Shown here: piece after piece, positions 51,412 through 59,389 of the stretch
Layout of the letters: each line of letters begins with the position of its first letter
Numbering within the stretch: position 1 is the first letter of the stretch
Assembly (NCBI GenBank): GCA_049965095.1
Contig: JBMFWR010000003.1
Location: 5,918-69,917, forward strand
Direction of reading: 5' to 3'
DNA: 64,000 nucleotides
Source of the DNA: JAKAWW01 sp049965095
Lineage (GTDB): Archaea; Micrarchaeota; Micrarchaeia; Micrarchaeales; Micrarchaeaceae
Notes under the pieces: model-generated
Databases searched by the model: none
Told to the model about the DNA's origin: nothing
What the model saw: only the letters and a program-made list of their open reading frames with translations
Made by a program: the position numbers and the translations under genes

Positions 51412-52088
51412 TACTTGCTCTGCTTCCTCTTTATTACTGCTATGTCTTCTATGTTTATATCCTGCTGGGGCTTCTCCCTGTGGACAGGTTTCTCAGGCTT
51501 GCGCCTTGTCTGCCACCTGCCAAGCCTCAGGATCTTCCTTAGCTCCATGTACAACGAGTCTATCTTGCCGTCCTTCTCGCCTATTTCTGCATTGTACTTG
51601 GACAAGCTTTCAGAATAAGCCTCTATGTCCTTCTTCATCAGGTCTATCTTTCTTTCAAGCCTGACAAAAGAAAAAGCTTCATCAAGTTCAGCATCAATCT
51701 GGTTTATTTTCCTGACAAGTTCCTTTTCATCAGCAAGCGATGACGCCTCAGTGGATATCTTGAATTCAAGGGTTCGCTTCATATGCTTGAGATAGCCAAT
51801 GCGCTTGCTATCAAATTTAGAAGTGCTTTTTTTCATTTCAAGCAGCTTCGAGAGCGCTGCCAGCTCGGCCTCTTTGTAGCTTATGCGCCTTCTTAAATCT
51901 TTTATCTTTGATATTATCGCGCTTCTCTCCTTCTTTAGCGAGTCTATTTCGGTTTTTATCTTTTCGGCTTCAGGATTATGCGCCTCCTTTATTATGTCGT
52001 TAAGGGAGCGCCTCTGCTCCTCACCATTTGCACTTGCTACTGCATTCGGCTTCTGTGCACTGCTAAGGGCACCATTGCCCTCTGCCAA
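51411..52088 (-). CDS. Coiled-coil protein
   Basis: This 225-residue soluble protein has a low-complexity head (residues 1-30), about 150 residues of Lys/Glu/Leu coiled coil, and a basic tail. It resembles the archaeal 'coiled-coil protein' group seen near RNA or translation genes; no catalytic domain is visible. The only reasonable start is TTG at 52088, because no in-frame ATG lies near. CTG at 52124, just after an in-frame TGA, is the other possibility; a TATA-like tatata at 52133-52138 fits transcription from about 52110. Confidence 0.7.
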   Translation of the reverse strand: MAEGNGALSSAQKPNAVASANGEEQRRSLNDIIKEAHNPEAEKIKTEIDSLKKERSAIISKIKDLRRRISYKEAELAALSKLLEMKKSTSKFDSKRIGYLKHMKRTLEFKISTEASSLADEKELVRKINQIDAELDEAFSFVRLERKIDLMKKDIEAYSESLSKYNAEIGEKDGKIDSLYMELRKILRLGRWQTRRKPEKPVHREKPQQDINIEDIAVIKRKQSK

Positions 52089-52146
52089 TTTGCTTTCCTG
52101 TTGTGCTTGGATGTTGCTGTCCAGTCAATCGCCTATATAAACTAAG

Positions 52147-53307
52147 TCAATTATTATTTAACATTTCCTTATATAAATCAATAAGTTTGCTTGCAATGTT
52201 CTCTACAGAGTACATCTTTGCAGTACTTACTGTTTCTTTATATGCATCAATATTATTTATAACCTTTTCTATTTTTGATGCGCAGCTTACTGCATCGCCA
52301 GGCTTGAACTTTTCCCCGTTTTTGCCGTTTTTTATCATCTCGTGCAGCGCCAAATAGTCAGCACCTACTACCGGTTTTCCGACTGCCATTGCTTCAAGAG
52401 ATACGATGCCCTGCGTTTCAAACGTAGATGGCAGGCACAACAAATCAGCAGCCTTGTAGTATTTTGGAAGAAGCTTGTCGTCTATAAAGCCAACAAACTT
52501 AACCCTGTCGTGCATGTTCAGCCTGCCAACAAGATTCTTATAGTAATCCATTGCCGGACCCGTACCCCCGACAACAAGCATATAGTCGCTGTCAAGGCGC
52601 TTTATCGCTTTTATCAAAACATCAAGATGCTTTTCCTTGCTGAGCCTGCCTACGTAAAAAACAATCTTCTTCTTGCTGTGCCCAAGCAGGTGCTCCCTTA
52701 TTGCGCTGCCGTCCACGCTGGGATTGAACCTCTTTGTGTCTATGCCGTTTGGTATCGTAACAGCATTCCTTATGCCTTTTCTGCTTACCAGCGCCTTTAT
52801 TGCCTCGCTCGGCACTATAGTCTTATCGCACCTGTTGTAGAAGTATCTGGCATACTTCCAAGAGTACTTTACTGCATAACGCTTCAGCATTGGCGATGCG
52901 GGAAAATACTCGTTTATCACGCTCTTCTCTGTAAAAAGCGTATGGAATGACCCTACTACAGGCATTCTGTTCAGCTTTCCAAGCAATAGGGCATATGCAC
53001 CCATGCTAAACGGCGTATGCGTATGCAGTATATCTGGCTTTATCTTCTTGAATTTGAAGTATGTAATGAAAGGAAAAAGCGCTATGTTGTATTGAGGGTA
53101 CTTTTTGAACTTCGCGCTAGGCACCACAAATATTCCAGGATCCTTTGATACAAGCCTCTTTGTGTGCTCATTGCCGCTTACAAACAGGTAAACATTATGA
53201 CCTCTTCGCTCAAGCTCGCTACGCATGCTTGTTATCGAAGTAACTACGCCATCAACAGCAGGTAGATAAGTATCGCTATAAAATGCTATGTTGAGCGTTT
53301 CCATCAT
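52147..53307 (-). CDS. GT4-family glycosyltransferase
   Basis: This GT-B fold retaining glycosyltransferase has 386 residues. The N-terminal domain has 'FYSDTYLPAVDGVVTSI' and 'HTHTPFSMGAYALLL'. The C-terminal domain has 'VFYVGRLSKEKHLDVLI' and the E-x7-E nucleotide-sugar site FETQGIVSLEAM. Similar enzymes make glycolipids such as monoglucosyl or mannosyl lipids, but the substrate is not fixed. MMETLNIAF gives two possible start ATGs, 53307 or 53304. It lies downstream of uL15 on the same strand, where secY is often found in archaea. Confidence 0.93.
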   Translation of the reverse strand: MMETLNIAFYSDTYLPAVDGVVTSITSMRSELERRGHNVYLFVSGNEHTKRLVSKDPGIFVVPSAKFKKYPQYNIALFPFITYFKFKKIKPDILHTHTPFSMGAYALLLGKLNRMPVVGSFHTLFTEKSVINEYFPASPMLKRYAVKYSWKYARYFYNRCDKTIVPSEAIKALVSRKGIRNAVTIPNGIDTKRFNPSVDGSAIREHLLGHSKKKIVFYVGRLSKEKHLDVLIKAIKRLDSDYMLVVGGTGPAMDYYKNLVGRLNMHDRVKFVGFIDDKLLPKYYKAADLLCLPSTFETQGIVSLEAMAVGKPVVGADYLALHEMIKNGKNGEKFKPGDAVSCASKIEKVINNIDAYKETVSTAKMYSVENIASKLIDLYKEMLNNN

Positions 53308-53334
53308 TATACCTTGAGCACCTTAAAAGCCCAA

Positions 53335-53736
53335 TCACAAAGAGATTGCGTCTCCGCCGCCACTTTTTATTTTCTCTATGGCGGCTTTTGAAAAGCCTGA
53401 TGCTTTTATAATTGCAGGCTTGTCAAGCGTGCCATTGCTCAGCACCTTATAACCCTTCAGTTCTATTGTGGGCTTCTCCTCGCTGCGCGAGCTTATCATG
53501 CTGTTTACGCTATTAAGGCTTATGCTTTTCAATTTCTTCGGCTTCCATGGAGTAAATCCGTGGCTTTTCTTGAGCTCCGGATGCTTTGCCGTCATATAGG
53601 TAAACTTGTGCTTCCTTGAGCCGGCGTTTCCAACTCCGCCCCTATCTCCCGCACCTCTGGCATTCTTTATGTTTCCAACGCCCCAATGCCTCGTGCCGAA
53701 ATACTTTCTGTTCCTTTTGCCTTTTCTAACTACCAT
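53335..53736 (-). CDS. rpl15: Ribosomal protein uL15
   Basis: This large-subunit ribosomal protein of 133 residues has a basic N-terminal extension 'RKGKRNRKYFGTRHWGVGN' with 'RGAGDRGGVGNAGSRKHKF', typical of archaeal L15, and the C-terminal domain 'YKVLSNGTLDKPAIIKASGFSKAA' (in outline). It follows uL30 by two bases, the usual end of the archaeal spc operon, but secY is not next. Confidence 0.95.
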   Translation of the reverse strand: MVVRKGKRNRKYFGTRHWGVGNIKNARGAGDRGGVGNAGSRKHKFTYMTAKHPELKKSHGFTPWKPKKLKSISLNSVNSMISSRSEEKPTIELKGYKVLSNGTLDKPAIIKASGFSKAAIEKIKSGGGDAISL

Positions 53737-53738
53737 TT

Positions 53739-54149
53739 TTACACCATCCGCTTTATAAGATCGTTAATCTGCGCGCCCATGTAGCCCAGATCGCCGCCCT
53801 GTGCAAAGCCCTTTTTCGTGTTTTTATAACCGCGCTTTGGAGGATGCAGCTTTATTGGCATGCTCTCCTTGAGTTTCTTTTCGAAATCAGGCTGCTTTAA
53901 ATCTATGCCTTCTATCCCTTTTGCCTTGAGCACGGCGGAAAGCACGCTGTCATCTATTTCGCCATAAGCTATGTAGTTGTTGCACTTGTTTAACATACCC
54001 ATATATGATGGCGTAGCCTTTATTATCGAGCAGTTGTTTACGTGCGGCAGGTTAAGCCTGGCAAGCGTTTCTTTTATATCGGATCTTACATTCACGCCGC
54101 CCCTTATCCTGACAACGGCCACTAATTTGTTCATCAATTCTTTCTTCAT
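53739..54149 (-). CDS. rpl30: Ribosomal protein uL30
   Basis: This archaeal/eukaryote-type L30 (L7 family) has 136 residues. The 'LVAVVRIRGGVNVRSDIKETLARL' core is followed by 'IDLKQPDFEKKLKESMP', 'LHPPKRGYKNTKKGFAQGGDLG' and a final 'INDLIKRM'. It is adjacent to uL15. Upstream, about 170 A/T-rich bases separate it from dnaJ, with nothing further recognised there. Confidence 0.95.
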   Translation of the reverse strand: MKKELMNKLVAVVRIRGGVNVRSDIKETLARLNLPHVNNCSIIKATPSYMGMLNKCNNYIAYGEIDDSVLSAVLKAKGIEGIDLKQPDFEKKLKESMPIKLHPPKRGYKNTKKGFAQGGDLGYMGAQINDLIKRMV

Positions 54150-54320
54150 AAAAACACGCTTTTCATGTTTATAATAAATGCTGACTTATACGGATTAACT
54201 TATAGATATCAAGCATTAAATATATATTTCTTGCTAATCTATTGGCACAAGCGTTCAATTTAGCTTGTACAACACTTCATTTATATTTTTGTGTCACCAT
54301 TTAAAATACTATGCATATGT

Positions 54321-55418
54321 TCAGAAAAACCATTTCTTCTTCTTAGAATCATCAAGCTCGGCAAACCTACGCATCAGCTCCTTTTGCTCCTTGGAGAGGT
54401 GCTGCGGTATATCTACCTCTAGCTCAACGATTTCATCTCCGCGCCTTCCTCCTCTAAATTGAGGCATGCCTGCGCCGTGGATTGTTATCCTTGTGCCGCT
54501 TTGCGTGCCCTCTTCTATGTAAACCTTTTTGCTGCCTTCTATTGTGGGCACTTCTATCTCTCCTCCAAGCACCATCACGTAAAGAGGCACTTTTGCTTTT
54601 GTATAGATGTTGTCTCCATCACGCTCAAAGCGCTTGTCCTGCTGAACATGTATTTCTACGTAAAGATCGCCAACCCTGTCCTTACCATAATCACCCATCC
54701 CTTTGAGCCTGAGGCGCATGCCAGAATCGACTCCTGGAGGTATCTTAACTTCAACCTTCTCTTCCGCACTGATGCTTCCAGAGCCGTTGCAAACTCTGCA
54801 CGCCTTCTCGTATATCCTACCTGTACCTCTGCACTTTGGACACGTGCTTATTGTTTGCATCATGCCGAATGGGGTCCTGCGTGTCTGGCGAACCTGGCCT
54901 GTGCCATTGCACATATCACATTTTACCACTTTGCTTCCGGGTTCATAGCCGTGACCCCCACAATGATCGCACACTTTTGTATGCCTTACTGAAAGAGTCT
55001 TTGTTGTACCATGAACCGCTTCTTCAAGTGTTATGTTGACCCTTGCAAGAATGTCGTTGCCTGCATCGTAATTGCCGCGCGGGGAAAAACCAAATATGTT
55101 CTCAAACAGGTCTTGAGAGCCAAAGTTGCCCCCAAATAGGTCGCTGAATATGTCTTCGAAATCGAAGTTCCTGAATATGTCTTCAGGAGAGTACTTCTGG
55201 CTGAAGCCCTCTGGACCAAATGAATCGTACTGCTTGCGCTTCTCTGGATCGCTAAGCACAGCATAAGCCTCATTTATCTCCTTGAATTTCTCTTCAGCAT
55301 CAGGGCTTTTGTTCCTGTCGGGGTGGTACTTGAGCGCCAGCTCCCTGTAAGCCTTCTTTATATCGTCTATGCTGGCGTCTTTGCCAACCCCCAATATGCT
55401 ATAATAATCCTTTGCCAT
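54321..55418 (-). CDS. dnaJ: Chaperone DnaJ (Hsp40)
   Basis: This is the co-chaperone of DnaK, 365 residues. The J-domain (1-70) has the HPD triad (YHPDRNKSPDAEEKF in part), followed by a Phe/Gly/Asp-rich linker (about 75-125). Four CxxCxGxG zinc repeats (CDHCGGHG, CDMCNGTG, CPKCRGTG, CRVCNGSG) run from about 148 to 215, then the two C-terminal beta domains. It is full type I. It follows dnaK by 38 bases on the same strand, giving the order regulator-grpE-dnaK-dnaJ. This set is thought to have entered archaea from bacteria. Confidence 0.97.
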   Translation of the reverse strand: MAKDYYSILGVGKDASIDDIKKAYRELALKYHPDRNKSPDAEEKFKEINEAYAVLSDPEKRKQYDSFGPEGFSQKYSPEDIFRNFDFEDIFSDLFGGNFGSQDLFENIFGFSPRGNYDAGNDILARVNITLEEAVHGTTKTLSVRHTKVCDHCGGHGYEPGSKVVKCDMCNGTGQVRQTRRTPFGMMQTISTCPKCRGTGRIYEKACRVCNGSGSISAEEKVEVKIPPGVDSGMRLRLKGMGDYGKDRVGDLYVEIHVQQDKRFERDGDNIYTKAKVPLYVMVLGGEIEVPTIEGSKKVYIEEGTQSGTRITIHGAGMPQFRGGRRGDEIVELEVDIPQHLSKEQKELMRRFAELDDSKKKKWFF

Positions 55419-55456
55419 TTATTCGCCCTATAGGCTTCTCGTTGCTTTTATAGTGG

Positions 55457-57313
55457 TTACTTTTTAACCTTGAAGTCTGCATCTGTTGGTCCTGCGCCTT
55501 CGCCGCCTTGCTGATCTGAACCTGAGCCTCCGGCACCAGTGCCAGAGCCATCTCCTGCTCCGGCTCCCGGAGTGCCCTTATACATTGCACTGCCGATTTC
55601 TTCCAATGCATTCTTTAACTCTTCCGTTTTCTGCTTGATCTTGTCGAAATCCTCGGTTTTCAGGGTCTCCTCGAGCTCTGCTTTTGCCTTCTCCACTTTG
55701 TCCTTGACATCAGCCGGCACTTTGTCCTTGTATTCTTCAAGAGTCCTTTCGGCAGTGTATATCATTGATTCAGCACCGTTCTTTATTTCTATGCGCTCCC
55801 TTGTCTTTTTGTCTTCTTCCTCGAAACGCTGTGCCTCCTGTATTTTCTTGTCGATGTCTTCCTTGCTCATTTTGTGAGGAGCTACTATGTCCATGCTCTG
55901 CGCTTTGCCAGAAGCTTTGTCTTTTGCGGTTACGTGCAGTATGCCGTTCGAATCTATGTCAAAAGTAACTTCTATCTGTGGCACTCCGCGCCTTGCCGGG
56001 GGTATTCCTGTAAGGGTAAACCTTCCTAGGTCTATGTTGTCCTTTGCAAGAGGTCTTTCTCCCTGCGTTATGTGTATATCTACGCTTGTCTGGAAATCCT
56101 CTGCAGTGGTAAATATCTGCGAGCGCTTTATTGGTATTGTCGTATTCCTTTCAATTATTGGAGTTGCAACGCCACCAAGGGTCTCAATGCTCAAAGTCAA
56201 TGGAGTAACATCAAGTAGCACTATATCCTTCACTTCACCAGTGAGCACACCTGCTTGTATTGCCGCACCGAGCGCCACCGCTTCCATCGGGTCAACGCCG
56301 CGCTCTATCTTCTTGCCTAAGAGCTGCTCGATGTACCTCTGCACGATGGGCATGCGCGTAGGCCCTCCTACAAGTATTACCTTGTCCAGATCTGAAGGCT
56401 CCAACTTTGCATCCTTGAGCGCTTGCGTTATTGGCTTTGCAGTACGTTCAACTATTGGAAGCACTATGCTCTCAAGCTTTGCCCTAGTCATTGTATAGCT
56501 GAAATGCACAGGATTGCCTTTGTTCTGGGCCAGGAATGGAAGGTTTATTTCAGTTGATAAAGTTGTAGAGAGCTCTATCTTCGCCTTCTCTGCAGCTTCC
56601 TTGAGCCTCTGCATAGCCTGGGGGTCGCTGCTTATGTCTATGCCGTTCTTTGACTTGATCTCCTCTACAAGGAACTTGACAATCGCATTGTCCATGTCTG
56701 TTCCTCCAAGCTGGGTATCGCCGTTCGTAGCTTTGACTTCAAATACACCCTTTCCGAACTCCATGATAGTTACGTCAAGAGTGCCTCCTCCAAAATCGTA
56801 TACAAGTATTTTCATCTCCTTGTCTGATTTGTCAAGGCCGTATGCCAGGCACGCTGCGGTAGGCTCATTGACAAGCCTCACTACTTCAAGCCCAGCAATC
56901 TCGCCGGCATCCTTTGTTGCCTGCCTTTGGTTGTCGTCAAAATAAGCAGGCACTGTTATGACTGCTTTCTTGACCTCTTCGCCAAGAAAAGCCTCAGCAT
57001 CGTGCTTTATCTTCTGCAAAAGCATTGCTGAAAGCTCCTGCGGCTTGTATTCCTTGCCGAATATCTTGTAAACGTAATCAGTACCCATTTTCCTTTTGAA
57101 AGCGCTAACGGTGCCTTCAGGGTTTGCAACTGCCTGCCTTCTGGCCGGCTCTCCTATAAGCCTCTGGCCATCCTTTGTAAACGCTACATAGCTTGGAAAA
57201 GCCTTGCCATAGAGGGTAGTGCCTTCGCTGCTCGGTATTATTACTGGCCTGCCACCTTCCAAAACGGCAGCAGCCGAATTTGATGTACCTAGATCTATTC
57301 CTATTATCTTCAT
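55457..57313 (-). CDS. dnaK: Chaperone DnaK (Hsp70)
   Basis: This Hsp70 has 618 residues. The ATPase domain begins IGIDLGTSNSAAAVLEGG and includes 'VPAYFDDNQRQATKDAG', 'VYDFGGGTLDVTIMEFG' and 'LVGGPTRMPIVQRYI'. The linker region 'KDIVLLDVTPLTLSIETLGG' leads to the substrate-binding domain, then the helical lid and a Gly-rich tail (about 585-610). The ATG at 57313 is preferred; the GTG at 57322 is part of the GTGAT Shine-Dalgarno-like motif. The length and 'GTSNSAAAV' are DnaK-like. Confidence 0.97.
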   Translation of the reverse strand: MKIIGIDLGTSNSAAAVLEGGRPVIIPSSEGTTLYGKAFPSYVAFTKDGQRLIGEPARRQAVANPEGTVSAFKRKMGTDYVYKIFGKEYKPQELSAMLLQKIKHDAEAFLGEEVKKAVITVPAYFDDNQRQATKDAGEIAGLEVVRLVNEPTAACLAYGLDKSDKEMKILVYDFGGGTLDVTIMEFGKGVFEVKATNGDTQLGGTDMDNAIVKFLVEEIKSKNGIDISSDPQAMQRLKEAAEKAKIELSTTLSTEINLPFLAQNKGNPVHFSYTMTRAKLESIVLPIVERTAKPITQALKDAKLEPSDLDKVILVGGPTRMPIVQRYIEQLLGKKIERGVDPMEAVALGAAIQAGVLTGEVKDIVLLDVTPLTLSIETLGGVATPIIERNTTIPIKRSQIFTTAEDFQTSVDIHITQGERPLAKDNIDLGRFTLTGIPPARRGVPQIEVTFDIDSNGILHVTAKDKASGKAQSMDIVAPHKMSKEDIDKKIQEAQRFEEEDKKTRERIEIKNGAESMIYTAERTLEEYKDKVPADVKDKVEKAKAELEETLKTEDFDKIKQKTEELKNALEEIGSAMYKGTPGAGAGDGSGTGAGGSGSDQQGGEGAGPTDADFKVKK

Positions 57314-57358
57314 ATATATCACTTGTTTCGCTTTTTGTTTTTTTTTATTTAATACAAA

Positions 57359-57970
57359 TTATTCCTTTTTTTCCTTTTTTCCTTCATTTGCTGAACTCTG
57401 TTCAGCCTTCTTTGATATTATTACGCTTGCAGGCCTCAGCATTATTTCTCCATACATGTATCCTTTCTTTACCACTTCGATTATCGAGCCATCATCGACG
57501 TTGCTCTCCTTTACGAGCATGATCTCATGTTTGTATGGATCAAATTTCCCCTTTGTGTCTATCTCGCTAAGCCCTTCTTTTTTCAGGACTTCCATCATGT
57601 TTGAATAGACCATTTTGATGCCCCTTGCAACATCAGAAGCTGCACCATCGCTGCCATGCTCGCCTGCATTTTTATCAGCAGCAATTATCGCAAGCTCGAA
57701 TTCATCTATTATTGGAAGCAGACTTTTTATCAGTTCTGCCTTGCCCACTTTTTTAGCATTGTCTATTTCCTGGCGTGTGCGCTTCTTGTAGTTGTCAAAT
57801 TCAGCTATCGCTCTTAGGAGCTTTTCCTTGAGTTCCTGTGCATTTTCGACATCTGGTTTTTCGCCTTCGTGGCTGGTGTTATGTGCAGTAGCACTATCAT
57901 TCTTACCGTTTCTGTTGCCAGGATTTGCTTGACCTGCATTGCTGTTGTTATCCTGCTTTTGTTCTGCCAT
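57359..57970 (-). CDS. grpE: Nucleotide exchange factor GrpE
   Basis: This DnaK exchange factor has 203 residues. A disordered Asn/Gln-rich head (1-45) precedes the long helix 'LKEKLLRAIAEFDNYKKRTRQEIDNAKK' (in part), and the C-terminal beta-wing has 'GLSEIDTKGKFDPYKHEIML' and 'VVKKGYMYGEIMLRPASVII'. The start at 57970 is favoured: the preceding gene's stop TGA forms GTGAT with its last bases, a few bases upstream, indicating translational coupling. Confidence 0.95.
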   Translation of the reverse strand: MAEQKQDNNSNAGQANPGNRNGKNDSATAHNTSHEGEKPDVENAQELKEKLLRAIAEFDNYKKRTRQEIDNAKKVGKAELIKSLLPIIDEFELAIIAADKNAGEHGSDGAASDVARGIKMVYSNMMEVLKKEGLSEIDTKGKFDPYKHEIMLVKESNVDDGSIIEVVKKGYMYGEIMLRPASVIISKKAEQSSANEGKKEKKE

Positions 57971-57975
57971 AAGTA

Positions 57976-58392
57976 TCACTTCAACCTTTTCCTCTCTTTG
58001 CTGTTAAACTCTAGCTTTTTACTTTCTTTACTGTCAAACTCCCGCGCCAAGTCAAGCATTCTTTGCATCTCCCTATTAATGTCATATTCCATCTCCTCTA
58101 TTAGAGATGATAGACTTGAACCCCTGAACATGTACTTCCTGCCCTTTCGCACCACGAGCCCTGCATCTATGAACCTATTAAGATGATAAATGACTGTGCT
58201 CCTGGCGATAGAGCTGAAAGAAAGTTCCGAGCTTGTTATGGGTTTGTTCCGCCTAGCCGCACTAATGAACTTCTTCATCAGCTCTGTCTCTATTTCTGAA
58301 TCAAGATCAAACACCTTGCAGAACCACCTGATTATTGCATCAGGATTCTCCTCGCGCGGGCGCTCTATGCTCTTGATTACTATCTTTCCCAT
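57976..58392 (-). CDS. Heat-shock-locus winged-helix regulator
   Basis: This 138-residue DNA-binding protein has an ArsR-like winged helix at about 35-100 ('AARRNKPITSSELSFSSIARSTVIYHLNRFIDAGLVVRKGRKYMF' in outline) and a charged C-terminal helix. No metal-binding Cys is visible. As first gene of the grpE-dnaK-dnaJ operon, divergent from hsp20, it is a strong candidate for the local heat-shock repressor. An AT-rich promoter (TTATTTAAACAT on the - strand) about 25-30 bases upstream implies a leaderless mRNA. The palindrome at 58455-58475 is a plausible site for it. Confidence 0.8.
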   Translation of the reverse strand: MGKIVIKSIERPREENPDAIIRWFCKVFDLDSEIETELMKKFISAARRNKPITSSELSFSSIARSTVIYHLNRFIDAGLVVRKGRKYMFRGSSLSSLIEEMEYDINREMQRMLDLAREFDSKESKKLEFNSKERKRLK

Positions 58393-58454
58393 GATTATAT
58401 ATTTGTGTAGCGATATGTTTAAATAACTTTCGTTTTATATAAATAATAATTGAA

Positions 58455-58475
58455 TTGTCAAAAAAAATTTGACAA
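58455..58475. promoter_or_regulatory. Palindrome at the hsp20 start site, likely operator
   Basis: TTGTCAAA and TTTGACAA are an eight-base inverted repeat with a five-base spacer. It lies between the hsp20 TATA box (tttatataaat, about 58434-58445) and its GGTGAT, covering the expected transcription start. Binding there would block polymerase. Confidence 0.65.
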
Positions 58476-58485
58476 AGGTGATACC

Positions 58486-58944
58486 ATGAAGGAGAAGAGG
58501 AACCTTGCAAGAACCGATATAAACTGGCTAGACCTAGACCCATTTAGAGCATTTACCACGATGGTGAGGGAGCCGCTGTTTGAATATCCTAGAAGGCTCA
58601 GGGAGATGCTCAACGAAGGCTACGAAATGCCCAAGGTAGATATAGAGGACAAAGGCAATTCGTTCAATATTAGAGTGGATATACCAGCAGTAGACAAGAA
58701 GGACATAAAGCTGAAGGTCACAGACAACACTATAACAATACGCGCAGAGAAGACAGAGGAAAAAGAAAAGGAAGGCGCAGACTACTACGCAAAAGAACGC
58801 TCTTCTGTAGGTTTCTACAGGGTCATAGAGCTGCCTGATGAAGTGAAGGGCAACACAGCAAAAGCAAAGTACAACAACGGGACATTAAGTATAGAGGTAG
58901 AGAAGGCAAAGAAGGAAGAGGGCTCAGAAGTAAAAATAGATTAG
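58486..58944 (+). CDS. Small heat-shock protein Hsp20
   Basis: This alpha-crystallin chaperone has 152 residues. The N-terminal arm (1-45, with 'WLDLDPFRAFTTMVREP') precedes the crystallin domain (about 48-140: 'PKVDIEDKGNSFNIRVDIPA', 'KDIKLKVTDNTITIRAE', 'FYRVIELPDEV', 'AKYNNGTLSIEVEK'). The usual C-terminal I-x-I motif is weak (VKID). The ATG at 58486 follows GGTGAT; the frame extends 12 codons further upstream across the palindrome and is not preferred. It is divergent from the regulator-grpE-dnaK-dnaJ operon. Confidence 0.95.
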   Translation: MKEKRNLARTDINWLDLDPFRAFTTMVREPLFEYPRRLREMLNEGYEMPKVDIEDKGNSFNIRVDIPAVDKKDIKLKVTDNTITIRAEKTEEKEKEGADYYAKERSSVGFYRVIELPDEVKGNTAKAKYNNGTLSIEVEKAKKEEGSEVKID

Positions 58945-58948
58945 AATT

Positions 58949-59296
58949 TCAGCGCCCAAACACCCCAAAGAAACTCCAGGGGGTTCTTAATTGATCCATT
59001 TTTTTCTGGTTTTCTTGATGATATTTTTCTCTAGCAATTCGTGCTGAGAATATCTTCAATTCATTAACATCAATTGGTTTTTTGAATACGACTTGGCTTG
59101 TATGCTCTTCTGCCTTACTCCCTGAAGGTCTAATCTTTACTCCTGTAGCTGGTATATACACATTAGGTAGTATATACCCATTTCGTAGCAATAAATACAA
59201 GTGATTGTTGAATAGGCCTTTTGTTGGGGCAGATTCATTTTCATTATTCCTTAAAAGGCCAATATATTGCTTTTGATATTGATTCATTTTTACCAT
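58949..59296 (-). CDS. Small protein, unrecognised
   Basis: This 115-residue basic protein has no recognised domain or membrane helix. It has 'GLFNNHLYLLLRNGYILPNV' and a C-terminal 'LRTPWSFFGVFGR'. It could be a small DNA- or RNA-binding protein, but nothing is diagnostic. A TATA-like tttaaagg is about 10-15 bases upstream of the first ATG, so the second ATG (59287) might be the leaderless start. It converges on hsp20. Confidence 0.55.
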   Translation of the reverse strand: MVKMNQYQKQYIGLLRNNENESAPTKGLFNNHLYLLLRNGYILPNVYIPATGVKIRPSGSKAEEHTSQVVFKKPIDVNELKIFSARIAREKYHQENQKKMDQLRTPWSFFGVFGR

Positions 59297-59389
59297 GCCT
59301 TTAAACTTTTACCAACATATAGCGCTCTTCCCCATATTTAAAGGTTTCGCTTTCCAGCAAAAACATGACGTCGTATTGTAATTTTGCAA

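Noticed and set aside
52342..52950. 202-codon + strand frame
   Set aside because: Antisense to the GT4 glycosyltransferase, which shows the E-x7-E site.
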